Origin: Polytrichum commune
Lineage: Eukaryota; Streptophyta; Polytrichopsida; Polytrichales; Polytrichaceae
Direction: 5' to 3'
Assembly: GCA_950295325.1 (NCBI GenBank)
Contig: OX485807.1
Location: 35,370,440-35,434,439 of the forward strand
DNA: 64,000 nucleotides
Below, in pieces: positions 56,723 to 64,000 of this stretch. Each line of letters opens with the position of its first letter. Positions within the stretch are counted from its first letter, which is position 1. A program made the position numbers and the translations under genes. The notes under the pieces were generated by a model. The model was not told the origin of the DNA. It saw nothing but the letters and a program-made list of their open reading frames with translations, and ran no database searches.

Positions 56723-59700
56723 CTCAAGTTCCCCAATCCCTCTGGTGTCGCTCCCAAACTCGTACACGAGATCAAATTTACGGTTGTCAAAGAGCTCAAG
56801 TTCACCAATCCCTCCGGTATCGTTCCCAAGCTCGTACACGAGCTCAAATCTAGGGTTGTCAAAGAGCTCAAGTTCACCAATGCCTCCGGTATCGTTCCCA
56901 AGCTCGTACACGAGCTCAAATCTAGGGTTGTCAAAGAGCTCAAGTTCCCCAATCCCTCGGGTATCGTTGTCAAGCTCGAACATGAGCTCAAATTTAGCGT
57001 TGTCAAAGAGTTCAAGTTTCCCAATCCCTCTGGTATCGTTCCCAAGCTCGTACACTTGCTCAAATTTAGGGTCGTCAAAGAGCTCAAGTTCGCAAATCCC
57101 TCTGATATCGTTTCCAAGCTCGTACACCGGCTCAAATTTAGGGTTGTCAAAGAGCTCAAGTTCCCCAATCCCTCCGGTATCGTTGTCAAACTCTCACACC
57201 AACTCAAATTTAGGGTTGTCAAAGAGCTCAAGTTCCCCAATCCCTCCGGTATCGTTCCCAAGCTCGTACACGACCTCAAATCTAAGGTTGTCAAAGAGCT
57301 CAAGTTCCCCAATCCCTCTGGTATCGCTCCCAAGCTCGTACATGAGCTCAAATTTAGGATTGTCAAAGAGCTCAAGTTCCCCAATCCCTCCGGTATCATT
57401 TCCAAGCTCGTACACCGGCTCAAATCTAGGGTTGTCAAAGAGCTCAAGTTCCCCAATCCCTCCGGTATCGCTCCCAAGCTCGTACACGAGCTCAAATTCA
57501 AGGTTGCCAAAGAACTCAAGTTCCCCAATCCCTCCGGTATCGTTCCCAAGCTCATACACGACCTCAAATCTAAGGTTGTCAAAGAGCTCAAGTTCCCCAA
57601 TCCCTCCGGTATCATTGTCAATTCATCACAGTACGTCAAATTTAGGGTTGTCAAAGAGCTCAAGTTCCCCAATCCCTTGGGTATCGTTGTCAAGCTCGAA
57701 CATGAGCTCAAATTTAGGGTCCTCAAAGAGCTCAAGTTCCCCAATCCCTTGGGTATCGTTGTCAAGCTCGAACATGAGCTCAAATTTAGGGTCCTCAAAG
57801 AGCTCAAGTTCCCCAATCCCTCCGGTATCGTTGTTAAGCTCAAACATGAGCTCAAATTTAGGGTTCTCAAAGACCTCAAGTTCCCCAATCCCTGCAGTAT
57901 CGTTGTCAAGCTCGAACATGAGCTCAAATTTAGGGTTGTCAAAGAGCTCAAGTTCCCCAATCCATCGGGTATCGTTCTCAAGCTTGAACATGAACGCAAA
58001 TTTAGGGTTGTCAAAGAGCTCAAGTTCCCCAATCCCTCCGGTATCGTTGTCAAGCGCCTACAGAAGCTCAAATTTAGGGTTGTCAAAGAGCTCAAGTTCC
58101 CCAATCCCTCCGGTATCGTTTTCAAGCTCGTACACCAGTTCAAATCTAGGGTTGTCAAAGAGTTCAAGTTTCCCAATCCCTCCGGTATTGTTCCTAAGCT
58201 TGTACACGAGCTCAAATTTAGGGTTGTCAAAGAGCTCAAGTTCCCCAATCCCTCCGGTATCGCTCCCAAGCTCGTACACAAGCTCAAATCTAGGGTTGTC
58301 AAAGAGCTCAAGTTCCCCAATCCCTCCGGTATCGCTCCCAAGCTCGTACACGAGATCAAATTTAGGGTTGTCAAAGAGCTCAAATTCCCCAATCCCTCCG
58401 GTATTGTTCCCAAGCTCGTACACGAGCTCAAATCTAGGGTTGTCAAAGAGCTCAAGTTCCCCAATCCCTTTGGTATCGCTCCCAAGCTCGTACACGAGAT
58501 CAAATTTAGGGTTGTCAAAGAGCTCAAGTTCCCTAATCCCTCCGGTATCATTGTCAATTTATCACAGTACGTAAAATTTAGGGTTGTCAAAGAGCTCAAG
58601 TTCCCCAATCCCTCGGGTATCGTTGACAAGCTCAAACATGAGCTCAAATTTAGGGTTGTTAAAGAGCTCAAGTTCCCCAAGCCCTCCGGTATCGTTCCCA
58701 AACTCGTACACGAGCTCAAATCTAGGGTTCTCAAATAGCTCAAGTTCCCCAATCCCTCCAGTATCGTTGTCAAGCGCCTACAAAATTTCAAATCAAGGGT
58801 TGACAAAGACCTCAAGTTCCCCAATCCCTCCGGTATCGTTGTCAAGCCCCCATAAAAACTCAAATCAAGGGTTGTCAAAGAGCTCAAGTTCCCCAATCCC
58901 TCCGGTATCGTTGTCAAGCTCGTACAACTACTCAAATCTAGGGTTGTCAAAGAGCTCAAGTTCCCCAATCTCTCCGGTATCATTGTCAATTCATCACAGT
59001 ATGTCAAATTTATGGTTGTCAAAGAGCTCAAGTTTCCCAATCCCTCCGGTATTGTTCCTAAACTCATACATGAGCTCAAATCTAGGGTTGTCAAAGAGCT
59101 CAAGTTCCCCAATCCCTCCGGTATCGTTGTCAAGCGCCAACAGAAGCCCAAATTTAGGGTTGTCAAAGAGCTCAAGTTCCCCAATCCCTCCGGTATCGTT
59201 GTCAAGCTCGAACATTTGCGCAAATTTAGGGTTGTCAAAGAGTTCAAGTTTCCCAATCCCTCCGGTATTGTTCCTAAGCTCGTACACAAGCTCAAATCTA
59301 GGGTTGTCAAAGAGCTCAAGTTCCCCAATCCCTCCGGTATCGTTGTCAAGCGCCAACAGAAGCCCAAATTTAGGGTTGTCAAAGAGCTCAAGTTCCCCAA
59401 TCCCTCCGGTATCGTTGTCAAGCGCATGCACTTGTGCAAATTTAGGGTTGTCAAAGAGTTCAAGTTCCCCAATCCCTCCGGTATTGTTCCTAAGCTCGTA
59501 CACGAGCTCAAATCTAGGGTTGTCAAAGAGCTCAAGTTCCCCAATCCCTCCGGTATCGTTGTCAATCGCCTACAGAAGCCCAAATTTAGGGTTGTCAAAG
59601 AGCTCAAGTTTCCCAATCCCTCCGGTATCGTTGTCAAGCGCATGCACCCGTGCAAATTTAGGATTGTCAAAGAGCTCAAGTTCCCCAATCCCTCCGGTAT

Positions 59701-61146
59701 CGTTGTCAAGCGCGTGCACCCGTGCAAATTTAGGGTTGTCAAAGAGCTCAAGTTCCCCAATCCCTCCGGTATCGTTCCCAAACTCGTACACGAGCTCAAA
59801 TCTAGGGTTGTCAAATAGCTCAAGTTCCCCAATCCCTCTGGTATCGTTGTCAAGCGCCTGCACCCGTGCAAATTTAGGGTTGTCAATGAGCTCAAGTTCC
59901 CCAATCCCTCCGGTATCGCTCTCAAGCCCCAACACCAGTTCAAACTTAGGGTTGTCAAAGAGCTCAAGTTCCCCAATCCCTCCGGTATCATTGTCAATTT
60001 AATATGGGAGTTCAAATATAGGGTTGTCAAAGAGCTCAAGTTCCCCAATCCCTCCGGTATCGTTGTCAAGGTCTTACAGTAGTGCAAATATAGGGTTGTC
60101 AAAGAGCTCAAGTTCCCCAATCCCTCCGGTATCGTTGTCAAACTCTCACACCAGCTCAAATTTAGGGTTGTCAAAGAGCTCAAGTTCCCCAGTCCCTCCG
60201 GTATCGTTGTCAAACTCTCACACCAACTCAAATTTAGGGTTGTCAAAGAGCTCAAATTCCCCAGTCTTTCCGGAATCATTGTCAAGCTCGAACAGTTGCG
60301 CAAATTTAGGGTTGTCAAAGAGCTCAAGTTCCCCAATCCCTCCGGTATCGTTGTCAAACTCTTACACGAGCTCAAATTTAGGGTTGTCAAAGAGCTCAAA
60401 TTCCCCAGTCTTTCCGGAATCATTGTCAAGCTCGAACAGTTGCGCAAATTTAGGGTTGGCAAAGAGCTCAAGTTCCCCAATCCCTCCGGTATCGTTCCCA
60501 AACTCGTACACGAGCTCAAATCTAGGGTTGTCAAATAGCTCAAGTCCCCCAATCCCTCCGGTATCGTTGTCAAGCGCGTGCACCCGTGCAAATTTAGGGT
60601 TGTCAAAGAGCTCAAGTTCCCCAATCCCTCCGGTATCGTTCCCAAACTCATACACGAGCTCAAATCTAGGGTTGTCAAATAGCTCAAGTCCCCCAATCCC
60701 TCCGGTATCGTTGTCAATTTTGAGCAACCTTGTAGATCTACTTCCATTAAATTGGTGATTGAAAACATTTCTTTAGGTATTAGATTCAAGAACGAGAGTC
60801 CTCGTAATTGCAATACCTGTAAGTTTACAAAAGATTTCCAAAGATATGCATTTGTTAATAAATTTCCACAAGTCTCCAAACTCGTGTCATCCAGAGTACC
60901 CAAACTCATCTTACCCCCAAGTATTGGTTGTAAGTCTATCATAAAACATTTTAAGTTGAAAGACCGTGAGGCAAGTGAACAAATGCAGCCTATGTTGTTG
61001 ACGATATTTGGAATATTCATGTATTTGCTATGAAAGCATAGTAGGCGAAGATCGCTCATATTGCCATCTTGGATTTGTTGAACCTGAAATAGGTTGTGGC
61101 TTATTCCATTGCCAAAGTAAAACCAACCTTGAAGTTTTCCCACATC
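56701..61146 (-). CDS. LRR exon: 55 exact 24-residue repeats
   Basis: The first about 148 residues are the NB-ARC-LRR linker and two irregular LRRs (FVNLQVLQLRGLSFLNLIP and ITNLMEVDLQGCSKLTTIPE). Then come 55 consecutive units of exactly 24 residues, with consensus LGNLSSLTTLNL followed by SSCTSLGTIPEG, ending in the shifted unit LGNLRLWQPYI. LxxLxLxxC with a terminal IPEG is the plant-type LRR pattern of TNL-like receptors. Variation concentrates in the five residues after the LxL strand (SSCTS, HGCTR, RNCSS, TYCDE, NSHIK), the exposed ligand-facing surface. There is no indel and no stop in about 4 kb of repeats. Typical NB-LRR proteins have 10-30 LRRs. The acceptor is AAAACAG|GATGTG. Confidence 0.92.
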   Translation of the reverse strand, partial: DVGKLQGWFYFGNGISHNLFQVQQIQDGNMSDLRLLCFHSKYMNIPNIVNNIGCICSLASRSFNLKCFMIDLQPILGGKMSLGTLDDTSLETCGNLLTNAYLWKSFVNLQVLQLRGLSFLNLIPKEMFSITNLMEVDLQGCSKLTTIPEGLGDLSYLTTLDLSSCMSLGTIPEGLGNLSSLTTLNLHGCTRLTTIPEGLGDLSYLTTLDLSSCTSLGTIPEGLGNLSSLPTLNLRNCSSLTMIPERLGNLSSLTTLNLSSCKSLTTIPEGLGNLSSLTTLNLRNCSSLTMIPERLGNLSSLTTLNLSWCESLTTIPEGLGNLSSLTTLNLSWCESLTTIPEGLGNLSSLTTLYLHYCKTLTTIPEGLGNLSSLTTLYLNSHIKLTMIPEGLGNLSSLTTLSLNWCWGLRAIPEGLGNLSSLTTLNLHGCRRLTTIPEGLGNLSYLTTLDLSSCTSLGTIPEGLGNLSSLTTLNLHGCTRLTTIPEGLGNLSSLTILNLHGCMRLTTIPEGLGNLSSLTTLNLGFCRRLTTIPEGLGNLSSLTTLDLSSCTSLGTIPEGLGNLNSLTTLNLHKCMRLTTIPEGLGNLSSLTTLNLGFCWRLTTIPEGLGNLSSLTTLDLSLCTSLGTIPEGLGNLNSLTTLNLRKCSSLTTIPEGLGNLSSLTTLNLGFCWRLTTIPEGLGNLSSLTTLDLSSCMSLGTIPEGLGNLSSLTTINLTYCDELTMIPERLGNLSSLTTLDLSSCTSLTTIPEGLGNLSSLTTLDLSFYGGLTTIPEGLGNLRSLSTLDLKFCRRLTTILEGLGNLSYLRTLDLSSCTSLGTIPEGLGNLSSLTTLNLSSCLSLSTIPEGLGNLSSLTTLNFTYCDKLTMIPEGLGNLSSLTTLNLISCTSLGAIPKGLGNLSSLTTLDLSSCTSLGTIPEGLGNLSSLTTLNLISCTSLGAIPEGLGNLSSLTTLDLSLCTSLGAIPEGLGNLSSLTTLNLSSCTSLGTIPEGLGNLNSLTTLDLNWCTSLKTIPEGLGNLSSLTTLNLSFCRRLTTIPEGLGNLSSLTTLNLRSCSSLRTIPDGLGNLSSLTTLNLSSCSSLTTILQGLGNLRSLRTLNLSSCLSLTTIPEGLGNLSSLRTLNLSSCSSLTTIPKGLGNLSSLRTLNLSSCSSLTTIPKGLGNLSSLTTLNLTYCDELTMIPEGLGNLSSLTTLDLRSCMSLGTIPEGLGNLSSLATLNLSSCTSLGAIPEGLGNLSSLTTLDLSRCTSLEMIPEGLGNLSSLTILNLSSCTSLGAIPEGLGNLSSLTTLDLRSCTSLGTIPEGLGNLSSLTTLNLSWCESLTTIPEGLGNLSSLTTLNLSRCTSLETISEGFANLSSLTTLNLSKCTSLGTIPEGLGNLNSLTTLNLSSCSSLTTIPEGLGNLSSLTTLDLSSCTSLGTIPEALVNLSSLTTLDLSSCTSLGTIPEGLVNLSSLTTVNLISCTSLGATPEGLGNLRLWQPYI

Positions 61147-61385
61147 CTGTTTTTAAGAGTATATGAAAGTATTAGCATATTATGCTTGTGTATATTTTTC
61201 TAAGTACTAGTACATGACATGAGTTTGTGCTAAGAATCTATAACATGCTAAAAGTTTACCAAATATCCACCCAAAATGTCATTCTAAATTGAAAGTTTTC
61301 CATTAAGCCAAATATTTTAAGAAAACAATTGCAATCTGAATACATAAGAGAATGTCTTAAAATATAGCCAATGTTAGTAAAATAC
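61147..61385 (-). other. Intron between NB-ARC and LRR exons (239 bp)
   Basis: Donor CTTG|GTATTT and acceptor CTTAAAAACAG, both phase 0. Inferred from motif continuity and not from transcripts; alternative donors upstream (GTGG|GTACTC) would break phase. Confidence 0.65.
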
Positions 61386-62438
61386 CAAGCAACTTGTAAG
61401 TCCATTTGTGTTCCAAATTCGAGTACCCACATATTCTTTCTCAGCAATCATTCGTCCCATGGCACGCAATTGGTCATGCATTTCCAAAATTTCATCACGG
61501 TCACCATCAATTTCTATGGTTACCAATCCCCGATGGACCAAATTCTCCAATGCAGAAATTGGAGGGATGTTGTTATCGCTCCATATGCGTAAAGCTCTTT
61601 CTTTTAACATGCCACTAGGATACACATCTCCACCAAAGAAGCAAGCTATGTCCAAGAACATATTTTTTTCTTCTTGAGTTAAACCATCATCGAAGCTTAC
61701 TCTCAAGGTATTCCATATCATATCATAATCCCCGTCCAAATTCCTTCCCCTTTTCATCCTTTGCAGTGCACGTTCCCAACTTCACAAGTTTCCCTTTCCA
61801 CGTAAGTATGCCCCCACGACTTTCAAACTCAAAGGCAAGCCCTTGCAAGCTTCCACAATTATGTCCCGTATATCATTGAATTGTGGTGTTAAATGAGATG
61901 CTTCCCAAGAAGAATGAATGTTGAAGAGAGTTTTTGCTGCATTATCATCTAACTTGCTCACGTCAAATTTTGTACCACTTGCCCTCACACGATTTTTAAT
62001 TGTACCCCAATCACGAGTTGTTAAAATAAGTGTGGTACCCTTGCTCCGATCCAAGACAACCATTGGTATAATGTCATCCACTTGAGCTTCATCCTTAACA
62101 TCGTCCAAGATCAAAAGGGCTTTCTTTTTGTTCAACAATTCTTCCATCAATTTGTGCGCATGCACTAAATCCATGGCTTCTTTGTCCACGCCAAATTTTG
62201 ATAGAATTTCATGTAGAATATTAAGCAAACTCCTACTTTTCAATTGTCCAACAAAGCATGAGGCATCGTATGTGGACTTCACATCATCAAATATGGCCTT
62301 CGCCAGTGTGGTCTTCCCTATTCCACCCATACCGACAATACCCAAGGTATTCACTTCCTTGAGGTGATATTTCACTTTTGCAAGGTTGTTCTCGAGACTA
62401 ACCACCGTTGGATCATTCAGTATTGTTCCATCAATCAC
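61386..62438 (-). CDS. NB-ARC exon with in-frame TGA
   Basis: The exon has 351 codons. P-loop GMGGIGKTT (residues 36-44), kinase-2 LLILDDV (108-114), RNBS-B TTLILTTRD (135-143), GLPLSL (200-205), and MHD (320-322) in ILEMHDQLRAMGRMI. This is the nucleotide switch of plant immune receptors, closest in style to TNL-type NB-ARC (LDD in kinase-2, FLDIACFF in RNBS-D). Codon 219, just after LRGKGNL, is TGA (61782-61784), followed in the same frame by SWERALQRMKRG, so the domain was once continuous. CGA to TGA is one C-to-T change, but the ancestral codon is inferred. Confidence 0.9.
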
Positions 62439-62596
62439 CTATATATACAACACATAAATATATCAATAAACACTACTAAACCTTACCACCAAAAATGCAT
62501 GCTCAACTTCATACATTCACAATAATAAATCAAAGCAATTAAAAATTTGAGAATAATTTATATAGTGAGCGCATTATAATGGAAGTGGCCATTTAC
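62439..62596 (-). other. Intron between kinase and NB-ARC exons (158 bp)
   Basis: Donor GAGAAG|GTAAATGG, acceptor TTGTATATATAG. Phase 0 on both sides. Confidence 0.75.
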
Positions 62597-64000
62597 CTTC
62601 TCACAACCATGACTCGTTTCTTCTTTGCAACCTTTCAATGTTGTTGCCCTCTTTTGAAAAAACTTCCTAACTCCACCAAATTGTGGAACCATATTACTCA
62701 AATATGTTCCCTTCATGAACATTTTTTTCAAGCCTATAAGTCTCTTGCAAATATTGGAGAAGGTTGGCCTTTGTAAAGGATCCTCCCTCCAACATTCCTC
62801 GATCAATTTGGTAAGCTCCCCACAATTGATAGGTAGCTCTGGCCTTTCACCGTTCTTTATTTTTTGAAGAATTTCTCTCATATCATCTATGTGATGAAAT
62901 GGCACCTTTTGTGAAAGGATCTCTGAACATGTCATACCAAAAGACCATACATCTGCTTGGAAAGGACATGCTATACGGGCTAGGTTTTTGTCCCTTTCCT
63001 CAAGTGCCATATACCTTGGTGTACCAACAATACATTTATCCTTTTGTATTTGCGGTTTGCTTTGAACTTCCAATTTTGAAGTGCCATAATCGATCAATTT
63101 GACATTGCAATGGTAAGGACTTGTATCCTTTGCTCCATCAATGGTCATGGAGCTTAAAAGCACATTGTCTGGCTTTAAGTCAAGATGGGCAACATGCATG
63201 TCATGAAGGTACCACATGCCACTTGCAATTTGAAGCATAACATCAATTGCAACAATATATGATAAGAATGTCTTATTGAGCTTCTCCAACATTTTTGTTA
63301 GAGTCATGTCCATCATCTCCATCACCAAATACAACTCCTTACCTTCTTTGTCTATTCCACAACAAAAGTATTTGATGAGGTTTGGGTGGCTCAAGCCTGC
63401 CAAGATCCCAACTTCTTTGCGAAATCCAGACAAATCCTCTGCAACCTTCACCTTTTTTGTTGCACTTGGTAATCCCAACCATTTTGATTTGTACACTGAT
63501 CCGGACGCACCATCACCCATTATTTCTCCAAGTGTAGGTTTTGGAAAGTCTTGAGGTATTTCCAAAGCATCCAATTCTCCACCTTTCACTTGTTGCAAGT
63601 CATATTTCAATCTCTTCAACAAATGCTTTGCTAATGTGTATTCTTTGGAGTCCTCGAGCGTACTTTCAAGTTTGTTCTGCAAGTCTTGTTCGTCGCATTC
63701 AATTTCCTTCAAAGTAGTCACATTAAAATCCTTACACATTGTGTAGTTTTGTGGATTTGTATGGTTTGTCAAATATATCTCATGCACTGCCTCCCAACAA
63801 CACTTCAAATCAAACACAAGTTCTCGAAAGGCCTCTTTGTTGTTTAATTGGAAAAGAGCTGCAGGGCACCAATCTCCACTCCCGCATTCATTGACCAATG
63901 CTCCCCCTTTTTGTATGATACGATGTAACTCCATCACCACAATCCTAACTTCAAAGGATGGCTTGATGCATGTGATCATCTCAATGATATTATGCATAGT
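62597..64000 (-). CDS. N-terminal helical region and protein kinase domain (partial at window edge)
   Basis: 467 codons are in view before the donor; the start may lie beyond the window. Residues about 1-145 are predicted mainly helical, with no kinase motif (phrases CGSGDWCPAALF and NNKEAFRELVFDLKCCWEA). Kinase domain, about 155-425: glycine loop GDGASGSVYK (161-170), Lys181/182, Glu195 of helix C, catalytic loop HLDLKPDNVLL (271-281; Asp273, Lys275 and Asn278 kept), DYG (303-305) in place of DFG, GTPRYMALE (326-334, ALE in place of APE) and DVWSFG (349-354). Catalytic residues are present, so activity is possible. The layout (helical bundle plus TKL-like kinase) recalls plant MLKL-type proteins, but that is only an analogy. 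Confidence 0.88.

Larger units (their letters stand above)
56483..63997 (-). pseudogene. Protein kinase-NB-ARC-LRR resistance-type gene (5' end beyond window), probably disabled
   Basis: The order of domains on the minus strand is a kinase exon (to 62597), NB-ARC exon (62438-61386) and LRR exon (from 61146). The introns are GT...AG and all junctions are phase 0 (GAAG|GTAAAT to TATATATAG|GTG; CTTG|GTATTT to AAAACAG|GAT). Kinase-NB-ARC-LRR receptors are known from mosses, where they take the place of TIR- or CC-type N-termini. Two lesions are visible: TGA at 61782-61784 in the NB-ARC exon and a 1-bp deletion near 56721. Without them the window would encode about 2300 residues plus a short tail. 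The rest is fully open, so the damage looks recent. An assembly or base-call error, or a natural truncated product of about 685 residues, remains possible. Confidence 0.85.

Noticed and set aside
56483..60727. Minus-strand repeats of the type GNDTGGIGELELFDN
   Set aside because: Same array read in a wrong frame; only the last part of the 56483-57127 frame (after 56722) is genuine LRR sequence.
56745..60758. Very long plus-strand frames (609, 560, 472, 268 and 244 codons)
   Set aside because: They are mirror images of the 72-bp LRR array; the minus frame has recognisable LRRs continuous with NB-ARC, the plus frames only repeat the same Ser/Pro-rich or Lys-rich unit.

Overview
This is a stretch of nuclear DNA from a land plant, AT-rich and dominated by repeats. 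The best clue to lineage is the gene at the right edge (minus strand). It joins a protein-kinase domain, an NB-ARC ATPase and a leucine-rich-repeat (LRR) array, a disease-resistance-type architecture described from mosses. That gene, together with TE-filled introns and very low gene density, suggests a seedless land plant (moss, lycophyte or fern) with a fairly large genome. The species cannot be read from the window.

Two host genes can be supported well. (1) An NPF/PTR (nitrate/peptide transporter family) gene lies on the plus strand at about 30.5-39.4 kb. I rebuilt it as five exons (ATG at 30678-30680; 30996-31104; 33528-33745; 34504-35063; 38404-39391) with matching intron phases and a predicted protein of about 625 residues. 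Its proton-coupling motif reads ExxET instead of ExxE[K/R], and one exon end with its splice donor is present three times in tandem. (2) The kinase-NB-ARC-LRR gene lies on the minus strand, from the right window edge down to about 56.5 kb. Its LRR exon has 55 consecutive repeats of exactly 24 residues (72 bp) with no indel. One in-frame TGA interrupts the NB-ARC exon, and a 1-bp deletion cuts off the last three repeats, so the allele may be a recent pseudogene. A third, weaker candidate is a 167-codon ORF at 53.6-54.1 kb.

Region by region: 1-10 kb holds MITEs, including Tourist-like elements with 3-bp target duplications, and a 2.1-kb foldback. 10.2-11.7 kb is a solo LTR. 14.4-15.4 kb is a decayed LINE reverse transcriptase. 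16.7-22.5 kb holds MITEs and dispersed repeats. 23.4-24.3 kb is a decayed Tc1/mariner-like transposase. 26.8-29.2 kb is duplicated at 45.6-47.7 kb. 30.5-39.4 kb is the NPF gene. 41.4-43.4 kb is a broken Ty1/copia pol, interrupted by a second copy of the 10.2-kb LTR that itself carries a hAT-like MITE with an 8-bp target duplication. 47.9-53.5 kb is an 80-bp minisatellite split by two solo LTRs (target duplications AGAGG and GATTA) and by a duplicated piece of the resistance gene's 3' flank. 56.5-64 kb is the resistance gene.

The order of several insertions can be read from nesting and target duplications. No tRNA, rRNA or CRISPR array was seen. All domain calls come from motif reading without database searches, and the exon models have no transcript support.
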